64,000 bases of DNA, taken from assembly GCF_036237315.1 (NCBI RefSeq), contig NZ_CP108356.1, positions 6,949,501 to 7,013,500 of the forward strand, in the 5' to 3' direction. This DNA comes from Streptomyces sp. NBC_01351. Lineage in GTDB: Bacteria; Actinomycetota; Actinomycetes; Streptomycetales; Streptomycetaceae. Positions 8,298 through 17,342 of the stretch are shown here, one piece after another. How positions within the stretch are numbered: position 1 is the first letter of the stretch; every line of letters begins with the position of its first letter. The position numbers and the translations under genes were made by a program. The notes beneath the pieces were generated by a model. The model worked only from the letters and a program-made list of their open reading frames with translations, had not been told where the DNA came from and did not search any database.

Positions 8298-8947
8298 GCG
8301 CGCTGACCTGGCTGAACGCGGAGGCCTTCGTGGTCTTCGGCCAGAAGGTCATCTGGTCCGACATGATCGGCAACCTGATGGGCCTGGGCGCCCTCGCCCT
8401 CGGCTGGCGCCGCTCCATATGGACCTGGCCCGCCCAGCTCCTCTCCGGCCTGATCCTCATCGCCGCCTACGCCTCCGCCCACCTGGCCGGCGGCGTCGGC
8501 AAGCAGCTCCTGGTCATCGGCGTCGCCGCCTGGGGTTGGCGCGCCTGGCAGCTCGGCAGGCAGCAGGCTCAGGACGGCTCCATCGCCGTGCGCACCGCAT
8601 CCTGGAAGGAGCGCGGACTGCTCCTCGCCGGAGCGGTCCTCGGCACGCTCGCCGTCGGCGGCCTGTTCACGCTCTTCCCGCACCTGTCGTGGAGCCCGTG
8701 GGCCGACGCCTACATCTTCGTCGGCACCATCGTCGCGATGGTCGCCCAGGCCCGCGGCCTCGTCGAGTTCTGGTTCGCCTGGCTCCTCGTCGACCTGGTC
8801 GGCGTCCCCCTCGCCTTCAACAACGGACTGGCCTTCTCCGGCCTCGTCTACGTCGTGTACTTCGCCCTCGTGTTGTGGGGCGCCTACGACTGGTACCAGC
8901 GCTCGCGCACCACCCCCGCCCCGGCCCTGGAAGGAGCAACGGCATGA
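8294..8947 (+). CDS. ribM: PnuC-family riboflavin transporter RibM
   Basis: The product is a 217-aa integral membrane protein with about seven hydrophobic helices and the PnuC-type WxWxxW-like region ([16 protein letters not shown]). PnuC proteins carry nicotinamide riboside, but the subgroup (RibM/PnuX) located inside actinobacterial riboflavin operons under an FMN riboswitch transports riboflavin. Position between ribE and ribBA, overlapping each by 4 bp, supports that role. The start is GTG. Vitamin specificity is inferred from context rather than from visible substrate residues. Confidence 0.88.
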   Translation: MSALTWLNAEAFVVFGQKVIWSDMIGNLMGLGALALGWRRSIWTWPAQLLSGLILIAAYASAHLAGGVGKQLLVIGVAAWGWRAWQLGRQQAQDGSIAVRTASWKERGLLLAGAVLGTLAVGGLFTLFPHLSWSPWADAYIFVGTIVAMVAQARGLVEFWFAWLLVDLVGVPLAFNNGLAFSGLVYVVYFALVLWGAYDWYQRSRTTPAPALEGATA

Positions 8948-10239
8948 CCAGCCTCAAGCCCGTGCCCGACATCGAGGTCGAAGAGACCTTCCGCCTCGAC
9001 CCCGTCGAGCAGGCCATCCGCGACATCGCGGCCGGCCGGCCCGTCGTCGTCGTCGACGACGAGGACCGCGAGAACGAGGGCGACCTCGTCATCGCCGCCG
9101 AGAAGGCCACCCCCGAGATCATCGCCTTCATGATGAGCGAGTGCCGTGGCCTGATCTGCGCCCCCATGGAGGGCGACGAGCTGGAGCGGCTCGAACTCCC
9201 GCAGATGGTCCAGAACAACACCGAGTCGATGAAGACCGCCTTCACCGTCTCCGTCGACGCGAGCGCCGCCCACGGAGTCACCACCGGCATCTCGGCCGCC
9301 GACCGCGCCACCACCCTGCGGCTCCTCGCCGACGGCGTCTCCGGTCCCGGCGAGTTCGTCCGCCCCGGCCACATCTTCCCGCTGCGCGCCAAGCCCGGCG
9401 GCGTCCTGATCCGCAACGGCCACACCGAGGCGGCCGTCGACCTCGCCCGCCTCGCGGGCCTGCGCCCGGCCGGCGCCATCGTGGAGATCGCCGGCGAGGA
9501 CGGCGTCATGCTGCGCCTGCCCGAGCTGATCCCCTTCGCCCGCAAGCACGGCCTGACGATCATCTCCATCGAGGACCTGATCGCCTACCGCAGCTCCGCC
9601 GAGCCGACCGTGCGCCGCGAGGCCGAGGTCAGCCTGCCGACCTCCTTCGGGGACTTCACCGCGTACGGCTACCGCTCCACCGTCGACGGTGTCGAGCACG
9701 TCGCCCTCGTCCACGGTGAGATCGGCGACGGCGAGGACGTCCTGGTCCGCATGCACTCCGAGTGCCTGACCGGCGACATCTTCTCCTCCCAGCGCTGCGA
9801 CTGCGGCCCCCAGCTGCACGCCTCCATGGAGCGCATCCAGGCCGAGGGCCGCGGGGTCGTCGTCTACCTGCGCGGCCACGAGGGCCGCGGCATCGGACTG
9901 CTGTCCAAGCTGCGCGCGTACGAACTCCAGGAGCGCGGCCGCGACACTCTCGACGCCAACCTGGAGCTGGGCCTGCCCGCCGACGCCCGCGACTACGCGG
10001 CCGGCGCGCAGATCCTCGCCGACCTGGGCGCGCGGAGCGTCCGGCTGCTGACCAACAACCCCGAGAAGTCCGCCGCCCTCGAACGGCACGGCATCACGGT
10101 CAAGGGCCGGGTGTCGATGCCGGTCGAGGCGGGCGAGCACAATCTGCGGTACCTGCGCACCAAGCGGGACCGGATGGGCCACGACCTGCCCTGGCTGGAC
10201 CCGGCCGTCGTGCCCGCGTCCACCTGCGGCAACCAGTAG
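8944..10239 (+). CDS. ribBA: Bifunctional DHBP synthase / GTP cyclohydrolase II
   Basis: The product is 431 aa. The N-terminal half makes the four-carbon precursor from ribulose 5-phosphate: [16 protein letters not shown] holds the acidic metal ligands, and [15 protein letters not shown] and [20 protein letters not shown] are conserved. The C-terminal half opens [23 protein letters not shown] holds the three zinc cysteines, and [20 protein letters not shown] and LLTNNPEK follow. ATG at 8944 overlaps the ribM stop (ATGA). It supplies both substrates of the pathway in one chain, as is common in actinobacteria. Confidence 0.97.
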   Translation: MTSLKPVPDIEVEETFRLDPVEQAIRDIAAGRPVVVVDDEDRENEGDLVIAAEKATPEIIAFMMSECRGLICAPMEGDELERLELPQMVQNNTESMKTAFTVSVDASAAHGVTTGISAADRATTLRLLADGVSGPGEFVRPGHIFPLRAKPGGVLIRNGHTEAAVDLARLAGLRPAGAIVEIAGEDGVMLRLPELIPFARKHGLTIISIEDLIAYRSSAEPTVRREAEVSLPTSFGDFTAYGYRSTVDGVEHVALVHGEIGDGEDVLVRMHSECLTGDIFSSQRCDCGPQLHASMERIQAEGRGVVVYLRGHEGRGIGLLSKLRAYELQERGRDTLDANLELGLPADARDYAAGAQILADLGARSVRLLTNNPEKSAALERHGITVKGRVSMPVEAGEHNLRYLRTKRDRMGHDLPWLDPAVVPASTCGNQ

Positions 10240-10303
10240 ATCCACCCCACGCACCACACGCACCACACCCACCTACACCCACGAACCACCGAGGAGCAGA
10301 GCT

Positions 10304-10789
10304 GTGAGCGGCAAGGGCGCACCCGAACTGAGCGTGAAGAACTGCGGAGACCTCCGAGTCGCGGTGATCGCGGCCCAGTGGCACGAGAAGGTCATGGACG
10401 GACTGGTCGACGGCGCCCTGCGGGCCCTGCACGAGCTCGGCATCGACGAGCCGACCCTGCTGCGCGTCCCGGGCAGCTTCGAGCTCCCCGTCGTGGCGAA
10501 GGTACTCGCCGGTCGCGGTTACGATGCCATCGTCGCCCTCGGAGTGGTCATCCGCGGCGGCACCCCGCACTTCGACTACGTCTGCCAGGGCGTCACCCAG
10601 GGCCTGGTACAGGTGTCGATCGACACCGGAGTCCCCGTCGGCTTCGGTGTACTGACCTGCGACAACGACGAGCAGGCGCTGGACCGCGCCGGGCTCGAGG
10701 GGTCGAACGAGGACAAGGGGCACGAAGCGGTCACCGCCGCCGTCTCCACGGCCATGACCCTGCGGACCGTCAGCGAACCCTGGCGCTGA
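10304..10789 (+). CDS. ribH: 6,7-dimethyl-8-ribityllumazine synthase
   Basis: The product is 161 aa and condenses the pyrimidine and C4 units before the RibE step; the family forms icosahedral or pentameric shells. Visible motifs are [35 protein letters not shown] and [20 protein letters not shown], with the catalytic His in the last. The start is GTG with GAGGAG 8 nt upstream. A 64-nt C/A-rich gap separates it from ribBA, so its expression may be set partly independently of the coupled ribD-E-M-BA block. Confidence 0.97.
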   Translation: MSGKGAPELSVKNCGDLRVAVIAAQWHEKVMDGLVDGALRALHELGIDEPTLLRVPGSFELPVVAKVLAGRGYDAIVALGVVIRGGTPHFDYVCQGVTQGLVQVSIDTGVPVGFGVLTCDNDEQALDRAGLEGSNEDKGHEAVTAAVSTAMTLRTVSEPWR

Positions 10790-10824
10790 GTGGCGACGGG
10801 CTACCCCGTATTCTGAGGACCATC

Positions 10825-11106
10825 ATGGCGAACAATCCCTCCAAGAGCTTCGAAGAGCTCTTCACCGAGCTCCAGCTCAAGGCCGCCAACGGCGACCCCA
10901 GCACCTCCCGCACCGCCGAGCTCGTCCACAAGGGCGTCCATGCCATCGGCAAGAAGGTCGTCGAGGAGGCCGCCGAGGTCTGGATGGCCGCCGAATACGA
11001 GAGCAAGGAAGCGGCCGCCGAGGAGATCTCCCAGCTGCTCTACCACGTCCAGGTGATGATGGTGGCGCGCGGGATCTCCCTCGACGACGTCTACGCGCAC
11101 CTCTGA
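10825..11106 (+). CDS. hisE: Phosphoribosyl-ATP pyrophosphatase
   Basis: The product is 93 aa and performs the second step of histidine biosynthesis, splitting pyrophosphate from PR-ATP. The chain shows the MazG-like helical motif ([20 protein letters not shown] followed by a second acidic helix [17 protein letters not shown]). Length and sequence fit stand-alone actinobacterial HisE. ATG at 10825 follows TGAGGA. It lies 35 nt after ribH and 56 nt before hisG, so it may be cotranscribed from the riboflavin operon as well as from its own promoter. Confidence 0.95.
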   Translation: MANNPSKSFEELFTELQLKAANGDPSTSRTAELVHKGVHAIGKKVVEEAAEVWMAAEYESKEAAAEEISQLLYHVQVMMVARGISLDDVYAHL

Positions 11107-11162
11107 GCCCCGGCACGAACACCCGCCCGCAATCACGTATCCCACGCACCAAAGGAAGCCCC

Positions 11163-12011
11163 ATGCTGCGCATCGCCGTCCCCAACAAGGGTTCACTCTC
11201 CGGACCGGCGTCGGCGATGCTCCATGAGGCCGGCTACCGGATGCGCAAGGAGTCCAAGGAACTCGTGGTCGTCGACCCCGAGAACGGGGTGGAGTTCTTC
11301 TACCTCCGCCCCAAGGACATCGCGATCTACGTCTCCTCGGGCAAGCTCGACATCGGCATCACCGGCCGTGACCTGCTGCTCGACTCCGGCGCCAGCGCCG
11401 AGGAGATCCTGCCGCTGAACTTCGGCCGGTCCACCTTCCGCTACGCCACCAAGCCCGGCACCGCGAAGGGCCCCGAGGACTTCCACGGGATGACCATCGC
11501 CACCTCGTACGAGGGAATCGTGGCCAAGCACCTCGCCGACAAGGGCATCGAGGCCTCGGTCGTCCACCTCGACGGCGCGGTCGAGACCGCCATCCAGCTC
11601 GGCGTCGCCCAGATCATCGCGGACGTCGTCGAGACGGGCACCAGCCTGCGCAACGCCGGCCTGGAGATCATCGGCGAGCCGATCATGACCTCCGAGGCCG
11701 TCGTCATCCGCGGCAACGGCACCGACCCCGAAGACCCGCAGGCCCAGCAGTTCCTGCGCCGCCTCCAGGGCGTCCTGGTCGCCCGCAGCTACGTGATGAT
11801 GGACTACGACTGCCGCGCCGAGCACCTGGAACGCGCGGTCGCCCTCACCCCGGGCCTGGAGTCGCCGACCGTCTCCCCGCTGCACAACGAGGGCTGGGTC
11901 GCCGTCCGCGCCATGGTTCCCGCCAAGGAAGCCCAGCGGATCATGGACGACCTGTACGAGCTCGGCGCGCGCGCGATCCTCACCACCTCGATCCACGCCT
12001 GCCGGCTCTGA
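11163..12011 (+). CDS. hisG: ATP phosphoribosyltransferase (long form)
   Basis: The product is 282 aa. It catalyses the first, feedback-controlled step of histidine synthesis, joining ATP and PRPP. The N-terminus MLRIAVPNKGSLSGPASAML and the phosphoribosyl site region (IADVVETGTSLRNAGLEIIG) are clear. About 75 residues at the C-terminus (ESPTVSPLHNEGWVAVRAMV to the end) form the regulatory ACT-like domain, so this is the long HisG that needs no HisZ partner. AAAGGAAG lies upstream. It follows hisE directly. Confidence 0.96.
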   Translation: MLRIAVPNKGSLSGPASAMLHEAGYRMRKESKELVVVDPENGVEFFYLRPKDIAIYVSSGKLDIGITGRDLLLDSGASAEEILPLNFGRSTFRYATKPGTAKGPEDFHGMTIATSYEGIVAKHLADKGIEASVVHLDGAVETAIQLGVAQIIADVVETGTSLRNAGLEIIGEPIMTSEAVVIRGNGTDPEDPQAQQFLRRLQGVLVARSYVMMDYDCRAEHLERAVALTPGLESPTVSPLHNEGWVAVRAMVPAKEAQRIMDDLYELGARAILTTSIHACRL

Positions 12012-12046
12012 CCCGCCACACCACTTCAGAAGGCACCCGAAGCACC

Positions 12047-12511
12047 ATGAGCGAGCCCGCCGCACAGCCCGTACCGCCCGCCCTGCCGGTCACCTTCCGG
12101 CCGACCCGCACCCGGGCGGTGCTGCTGAGCGTCGGGCTCGTCATGTTCACCACCATCACGGCGATCGCCGTCCTCCTGGAGCGGCTCAACCCGGGGGAGC
12201 GGATCAGCTTCGTCTTCATCGCCGCGCTGCTGACCTCCGTACTCGTCCTGCTCAGCCGCCCCAAGGTGGTCGCAGACGAGGGTGGCGTCACCGTCGTCAA
12301 CCTGACGACCAAGCGCCGCCTGGAGTGGGCGCAGATCCTGCGCGTCAACCTCCGCCCCGGCGACCCGTGGGTGTTCCTCGACCTCAACGACGGCACCAGC
12401 CTGCCCGCCCTCGGGATCCAGCCCGGGGTCGCCAAGGCCCAGGCGATCGGCGACGCCCGCGCCCTGCGCGCCCTCGCCGAGGCACGCGGAACCGGCGCAA
12501 ACGACCGCTGA
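12047..12511 (+). CDS. PH-domain membrane protein
   Basis: The product is 154 aa. After a Pro-rich start, two hydrophobic helices (about 25-45 and 55-72) precede a soluble domain, KVVADEGGVTVVNLTTKRRL through WVFLDLNDGTSLPALGIQPG, that resembles the bacterial PH-like domains found next to hisG in actinobacteria. It starts 35 nt after hisG with AAGGCACC-type spacing and is probably cotranscribed. Its role is unknown; it has no catalytic motif. Confidence 0.75.
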   Translation: MSEPAAQPVPPALPVTFRPTRTRAVLLSVGLVMFTTITAIAVLLERLNPGERISFVFIAALLTSVLVLLSRPKVVADEGGVTVVNLTTKRRLEWAQILRVNLRPGDPWVFLDLNDGTSLPALGIQPGVAKAQAIGDARALRALAEARGTGANDR

Positions 12512-12562
12512 GCGCGCGAAGCCTCGTCGCTGCGTCCCATTGCGGCCACGATCTCAATGACT

Positions 12563-12675
12563 ACCCTGGTGGCGGGGCGCAGCCGTGCGCCCTCCCACCG
12601 GCCCCGGGACCCCGGGCCGCCGGTCACCTGCGACTCGAGGAGTGACTCCCTCCAGCAATGGACGGATCGTCCGGT
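12563..12675 (+). other. Structured leader candidate upstream of CNNM/CorC pair
   Basis: The 199-nt gap before the start at 12711 carries closely spaced stems. GGTGG plus GGGCGC (from about 12569) pairs with GCGCCC plus CCACC up to 12599; CCCGGG/CCCGGG pairs around 12604-12617; GGAGT/ACTCC lies at 12639-12649; GGACG/CGTCC lies at 12659-12671. I do not recognise a known riboswitch consensus (M-box, ydaO and yybP-ykoY were considered). Because the genes downstream resemble metal-ion transporters, an ion-responsive leader is conceivable, but nothing proves it. Confidence 0.3.
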
Positions 12676-12710
12676 AATACCCGCGCCGCCCTCCCCACGG
12701 AGGCGGCGGC

Positions 12711-14204
12711 ATGACCATCCCGCTACTCCTGCTCGTGGCGGCATTCGCCCTGATCCTCGCCAACGGCTTCTTCGTGGCGGCCGAGTTCGGCCTCGTCACC
12801 GTGGAACGACCCGAGGCAGAGCGCGCCGCAGCCGAAGGCGACCGCCGTGCCCGCACGGTGGTCAAGGCCCTGCGGGAGCTGTCCTTCCAGCTCTCCGGCA
12901 CCCAGCTCGGCATCACCATCACCTCCCTCGTGGTCGGCATGCTCGCCGAGCCCGCCCTCGCCGCACTGCTGTCGGGGCCGCTCGAAGCGACCGGCCTGCC
13001 CAAGGGGGCCGTCCCCGGCGCCGCCGTCGTCATCGGCATGCTGCTCGCCTCCGCCGTCCAGATGGTCGTCGGCGAGCTCGTCCCGAAGAACTGGGCGATC
13101 TCCCGGCCGTTGCAGGTGGCCCGCTTCGTCGCCGGCCCGCAGCACGCCTTCTCCCGTGTCTTCCGGCCGGTCATCGCCGGCCTCAACGCCGTCGCGAACC
13201 GTCTCGTACGGGCGCTCGGCGTGGAGCCCACCGAGGAGATGGCCTCCGCCCGCACCCCCGGCGAACTGGTTTCCCTGGTCCGCCATTCGGCCCAGGCCGG
13301 CGCCCTCGAACAGGACACCGCCGACCTCTTCGTACGGACCCTCTCGCTGGGCGAGCTCACCGCCCAGCACGTCATGACCCCCCGAGTGAAGGTCAGTGCC
13401 CTCCAGCACACCGCCACCGCGGCCGACGTGCTGAACCTGACCCGCGCCACCGGTCTGTCCCGCTTCCCGGTCTACCGCGAGCGCATCGACGAGATCACCG
13501 GTGTGGTCCACCTCAAGGACGCCCTCGCCGTGCCCGAAGCCGAACGCGCCCGCACCGTCGTCGCGCGGATCTGCGTCGCCCCGCTCCTGGTGCCCGGCTC
13601 CCTGCCGGTGCAGCCGCTGCTGGAGCGGCTGCGCAGCGAGCAGCCCATGGCCGTGGTCGTCGACGAGTACGGGGGCACGGCCGGCGTGGTCACCCTGGAG
13701 GACATCGTCGAGGAACTCGTCGGCGAGGTCCGCGACGAGCACGACCTCGCCGAGGACCACAGCCCCGAACTGGCCGTCGTACCCGCCGAGGACGGCCGCC
13801 CCTCCTGGGAGGCCGACGGCAGCTGCCGGGTCCACACCCTGCGCCGCATAGGACTGGAGGTGCCCGAAGGTCCGTACGAGACCGTCGCCGGCCTCGTCGC
13901 CGACCTCCTCGGCCGGATCCCCGCCCCCGGGGACCGCGCGGAGCTCCCCGGCTGGAAGCTGTCCGTCCGGCAGGTCCGCCGCAACCGCGCCGAGCGCGTA
14001 CGGATGGTCCGCGTCCTGGCGGCGCCCGCACATGCCGGGAGGCCTTACCCGGCCGGGGTCGGGGCCGACTGGGCCGCGGGGCTCGCGACCGGGCGGCCGG
14101 ACCTGGCCCTCGCGTACGCGGCCGGCCCGTCCGGAAACGGTGCGGTGCACGGCGCCGCGCATGCTCAGGGGCAACCCGCCGAGGCCGAGGCGGCCGCCCG
14201 GTGA
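12711..14204 (+). CDS. CNNM/CorC-family membrane protein (hemolysin-type), first of pair
   Basis: The product is 497 aa. The N-terminal DUF21/CNNM transmembrane domain (FALILANGFFVAAEFGLVTV, about residues 1-200) is followed by two CBS domains (HVMTPRVKVSAL; LPVQPLLERLRSEQPMAVVV) with EYGGTAGVVTLEDIVEELVG and a C-terminal CorC_HlyC domain. The family is linked to magnesium or cobalt efflux; older names call it hemolysin. The last 60 residues are low-complexity Ala/Gly-rich. Its stop overlaps the next gene (GTGA), so the two are cotranslated. The ATG follows GGAGGCGGC. Confidence 0.88.
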   Translation: MTIPLLLLVAAFALILANGFFVAAEFGLVTVERPEAERAAAEGDRRARTVVKALRELSFQLSGTQLGITITSLVVGMLAEPALAALLSGPLEATGLPKGAVPGAAVVIGMLLASAVQMVVGELVPKNWAISRPLQVARFVAGPQHAFSRVFRPVIAGLNAVANRLVRALGVEPTEEMASARTPGELVSLVRHSAQAGALEQDTADLFVRTLSLGELTAQHVMTPRVKVSALQHTATAADVLNLTRATGLSRFPVYRERIDEITGVVHLKDALAVPEAERARTVVARICVAPLLVPGSLPVQPLLERLRSEQPMAVVVDEYGGTAGVVTLEDIVEELVGEVRDEHDLAEDHSPELAVVPAEDGRPSWEADGSCRVHTLRRIGLEVPEGPYETVAGLVADLLGRIPAPGDRAELPGWKLSVRQVRRNRAERVRMVRVLAAPAHAGRPYPAGVGADWAAGLATGRPDLALAYAAGPSGNGAVHGAAHAQGQPAEAEAAAR

Positions 14205-15244
14205 ACGTGCTCCAGCTCCTCTTCGCGCTGCTCCTGGTCCTCGCCAACGGCTTCTTCGTCGGCGCCGAGTTCGCGCTCGTCTCCGTACGGCGCAGCCAGA
14301 TCGAGCCCCTCGCGGCCGGCTCCAAGCGGGCCCGCCAGGTCCTTTACGGCCTGGAGAACCTGCCCCGGATGATGGCCGCCGCACAATTCGGCATCACCGT
14401 GTGCTCGCTCACCCTCGGTGCGGTCGCCGAACCCACCGTGGCCCGGCTGCTGGAGCCCGTCTTCCATGCCGTCCACGTCCCGCAGGGTCTGATCCACCCG
14501 CTCGGCTACGCGTTCGCGCTCGCCGCAGTGATCTTCCTGCACCTGGTGATCGGCGAGATGGTGCCGAAGAATCTGGCGATGGCCGCGCCGGAGAAGACCG
14601 CGCTCTGGTTCAGCCCCGGCCTGGTCGCCTTCGCGCGCCTGTGCGGACCGGTCACGGCCGCGCTGGGCGCCTGCGCCGCGCTGGTCCTGCGGCTCTTCGG
14701 CGTCGAGCCGAAGGACGAGGTCGAGGCCGTCTACACCAGCGCCCAGCTCGGCCGGCTCGTCGAGGACTCCCGGCAGGCCGGGCTCCTCGAACCGGGTGAG
14801 CAGGAACGCCTGGAGGACGCCCTCGAACTGGGCAGCCGCCCGGTCACCGACGTCCTCCTGGCCCCCGGCCGCCTGGTCACGGTCGGCCCCTCGGCCACGC
14901 CGCGCCAGATCGAGCAGCTGACGGTGCGCACCGGCTACTCCCGCTTCCCCGTCCGCGCGGACGGCGGCGCCTTCATGGGCTACCTGCACGTCAAGGACGT
15001 ACTGGACCTGGAGGATCGGGAACGGGCCGTGCCGCAACGGGTCTGGCGCCGGATGACCACCCTGTCCGCGACGCTCCCGCTGGACGACGCCCTCAGCGTC
15101 ATGCGGCGCGACGCCACGCACCTGGCGCAGGTCGCGGACCAAGGCGGTCGGGTCGTGGGCCTGGTCGCACTGGAGGACGTCCTGCAAATGCTGGTCGGCG
15201 AGGTCCACGACCCGTCCCACCGCGTGGCGCTCGGCCGCCGCTAG
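14201..15244 (+). CDS. CNNM/CorC-family membrane protein, second of pair
   Basis: The product is 347 aa. The GTG start MNVLQLLFALLLVLANGFFV opens a CNNM transmembrane domain (FGITVCSLTLGAVAEPTVAR, GEMVPKNLAMAAPEKTALWF), followed by two CBS domains (MGYLHVKDVLDLE; VVGLVALEDVLQMLVGEVHD). It lacks the C-terminal CorC_HlyC domain that the preceding protein has, so the two probably form a heteromeric transporter. Tandem pairs of this kind are common in actinobacteria. Overlap with the first gene is 4 bp. Confidence 0.88.
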   Translation: MNVLQLLFALLLVLANGFFVGAEFALVSVRRSQIEPLAAGSKRARQVLYGLENLPRMMAAAQFGITVCSLTLGAVAEPTVARLLEPVFHAVHVPQGLIHPLGYAFALAAVIFLHLVIGEMVPKNLAMAAPEKTALWFSPGLVAFARLCGPVTAALGACAALVLRLFGVEPKDEVEAVYTSAQLGRLVEDSRQAGLLEPGEQERLEDALELGSRPVTDVLLAPGRLVTVGPSATPRQIEQLTVRTGYSRFPVRADGGAFMGYLHVKDVLDLEDRERAVPQRVWRRMTTLSATLPLDDALSVMRRDATHLAQVADQGGRVVGLVALEDVLQMLVGEVHDPSHRVALGRR

Positions 15245-15470
15245 GGAGGCCCGGCTGCCTCGCGGTCACCCGGCCGGGCCCGCGTTCGACGAGCAGGCCG
15301 GAGGACGGGGGGACGGCGGGGGTTTGCTAGCGTGTCGTGGACGTCCCGTAGGTATTCCGGGGACGTTCCGTGGCGGCCGGGTGCCCCCCAGCCGGCGCCC
15401 GCTGACCTCGCTCGCCCTGTCGAGCCGGCCCGACCTGCGGCAGAGTGCCGTTTCACGGAAGCGAATTGAC

Positions 15471-17282
15471 ATGACGGATTTGGCACCGGACTTCGTCGGC
15501 GCCCCCTCCAGTACGACGGACGGAGCCAGAGATGCCTCGTCCGCCGGGGCGTCGACGGCCCGGCCGGGTGGCCGTTTCGACCGGTGGACGCAGAAGCGCT
15601 GGTTCCTGCCGCTGGCCGAGGGTGTGGTCAGCGTCGCCGTGGCGCTCGGGTTCATGCTGCTGTGTACCCAGATCAGCGTCAACCCCGTCACCCGGATCGG
15701 CCAGGTCAGCGGCCTCGCCAAGATCCAGCAGTACGCGGCGCTGGTCGGCATCCCCGTCCTCGCGGTGCTGCTGTTCCTCGCCTATCGGGGCACGCTGCGG
15801 TACTACCAGGTCGCGCAGCGGCTGGTGTGCGCCGCCCTCGCGGGCCTGGCCACCGGCATCGTCGCGGGCGGCATAGCGGTCGCCCTGCACGGCACGCCGT
15901 GGGGCCTGGGCGGTCAGGAGGGCGACCCCGGCAACCTCATGGGCATGGCCAACGACATGATGCGCGGCAAGGGCCTGCCGGGGGTCTACCCCCCGCTGTT
16001 CCCCGCGCTGCTCGCGGTCTGGGCCAAGGTCTTCCACAACGGCGTCCTCGGCGTGGGCCACGCGCTCCAGGACCTGCAGCTGATCCTCAGCGCGCTGGTC
16101 GGGCCGATGGCCTACCTGGCGTGGCGGATGCTGCTGCGCCCGTTCTGGGCGATGGCGATCGCCGTGCCAGCCTCGATCGTCTTCCTCGACCCGATCCGCC
16201 CGTACAGCCACGGCGCCATGCTCGTGCTGCTGCCGCTGCTGGCGGCCTGCTTCCGTGAGATCCGCCGGGCCGACGAGCTCTCGGCGCGTTCGGCGGTGCT
16301 GCGCGGCCTCGGCTTCGGCGCCGCGTTCGGCGTGATGTTCCTCTGGTACTCGGGCTGGTACCTGTGGGCCGCGCCGGGCTCGTTCATCCTCGCCCTGATG
16401 CTGTTCCCGTGGCGCCGGGGCCGGGTCGCGATCAAGCGCGCGGTGCTCTTCCTCGGCACGATCCTGGTCACCGCCATCGTGATCGGCGCGCCGCTGGTGT
16501 ACCAGCTGGTCCGCCTGGGCGCCTCGACGAAGGACCGCTACGCGTACCTCAACACCTACATCGACCCGGCCTACGTGCTGGGCTGGGCGTCCGACCGCGC
16601 CGGCGGCCTGACCTACCACAACTTCCCGGCGTCGGGCGAGCTGGCCGGCCAGACCGGCTTCGGCGTCCTGCTGCTCCTGGGCGTGGGCATCGGCGTGGGT
16701 CTCGGCCTGCGCAACATCGTGGTCCGCACCGCGGGCTTCGTCCTCGTCGGCGCCTGGCTGCTGCGCTTCTGGTTCGCCTCCAACATGGAGCAGAACCAGG
16801 CCGTCCAGCTGTACCCGCGCACCACCTGGATCATCTTCTACTGCCTGATCATCCTTGCCGTCCTCGGCATGATGCTCACGTACGAGCGCGGCTTCGGCTG
16901 GATCCGCGGCACGCTGAAGGAGGTCGCCCCGGCCCGGGCCGCCCGGATCTCACCGCGCGCGCTGTCCCAGCTGGCCGCCGGCCTGATCTGCGCGATCGCC
17001 CTGTTCGCCACCATGGGCGCCTCGTGGTCGGCCAACCGCTACATGCCGTCCACCAACCCGGGCGTCGAGGACATGGGTCTGGACGCGCTGCGCGCCCACC
17101 TGCAGCAGCTGGACAACGGGCAGTGCCCCGAGTTCTCGCCGAACAAGGGCAAGCAGCCCTGCAAGCCGATCAACAGGAAGCTGTCCGAGTACGTCTTCGT
17201 GCCGGACCAGAACCACCTCTGGTGCGCCAACGTGACCGGCGAGGACCACGACGTCGTCTGCGGCCGTCCGCCGAAGAACTGA
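15471..17282 (+). CDS. Polytopic GT-C-like membrane protein, AftA-like
   Basis: The product is 603 aa. About ten to twelve hydrophobic helices follow a charged N-terminus (residues 1-48). A periplasmic loop reads GQEGDPGNLMGMANDMMRGK then GLPGVYPPLFPALLAVWAKV; the acidic residue plus the YPP motif resembles the first loop of mycobacterial galactan arabinofuranosyltransferase AftA. The C-terminal tail (residues 520-603) is soluble and has four Cys. Streptomyces lack mycobacterial arabinogalactan, so the acceptor would be another wall or surface glycan. ATG 15471 is weakly supported by ACGGAAG; a TAGCGT -10 candidate lies at 15328-15333. The fold is a moderate-confidence call and the exact activity is unknown. 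Confidence 0.6.
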   Translation: MTDLAPDFVGAPSSTTDGARDASSAGASTARPGGRFDRWTQKRWFLPLAEGVVSVAVALGFMLLCTQISVNPVTRIGQVSGLAKIQQYAALVGIPVLAVLLFLAYRGTLRYYQVAQRLVCAALAGLATGIVAGGIAVALHGTPWGLGGQEGDPGNLMGMANDMMRGKGLPGVYPPLFPALLAVWAKVFHNGVLGVGHALQDLQLILSALVGPMAYLAWRMLLRPFWAMAIAVPASIVFLDPIRPYSHGAMLVLLPLLAACFREIRRADELSARSAVLRGLGFGAAFGVMFLWYSGWYLWAAPGSFILALMLFPWRRGRVAIKRAVLFLGTILVTAIVIGAPLVYQLVRLGASTKDRYAYLNTYIDPAYVLGWASDRAGGLTYHNFPASGELAGQTGFGVLLLLGVGIGVGLGLRNIVVRTAGFVLVGAWLLRFWFASNMEQNQAVQLYPRTTWIIFYCLIILAVLGMMLTYERGFGWIRGTLKEVAPARAARISPRALSQLAAGLICAIALFATMGASWSANRYMPSTNPGVEDMGLDALRAHLQQLDNGQCPEFSPNKGKQPCKPINRKLSEYVFVPDQNHLWCANVTGEDHDVVCGRPPKN

Positions 17283-17304
17283 CCTCCGACACCCAGGCCC
17301 GGGT

Positions 17305-17342
17305 CCGGAGCCCCCACCCCTCTAGAGGGGTGGGGGCTCCGG
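17305..17342. terminator. Bidirectional terminator, 38-nt perfect palindrome
   Basis: Two perfect 19-nt arms meet at the centre TCTAGA (17321-17326); the left arm begins CCGGAGCCCCCACCCC. It separates the convergent AftA-like gene and the AAA ATPase gene. The stop codon of the latter (17322-17324, minus strand) lies inside the palindrome centre. Confidence 0.85.

Noticed and set aside
12557..14200. N-terminal extension of the second CNNM/CorC protein through the first gene
   Set aside because: The extension is Arg/Pro-rich out-of-frame translation of the first CNNM gene; the GTG at 14201 gives the conserved family start.
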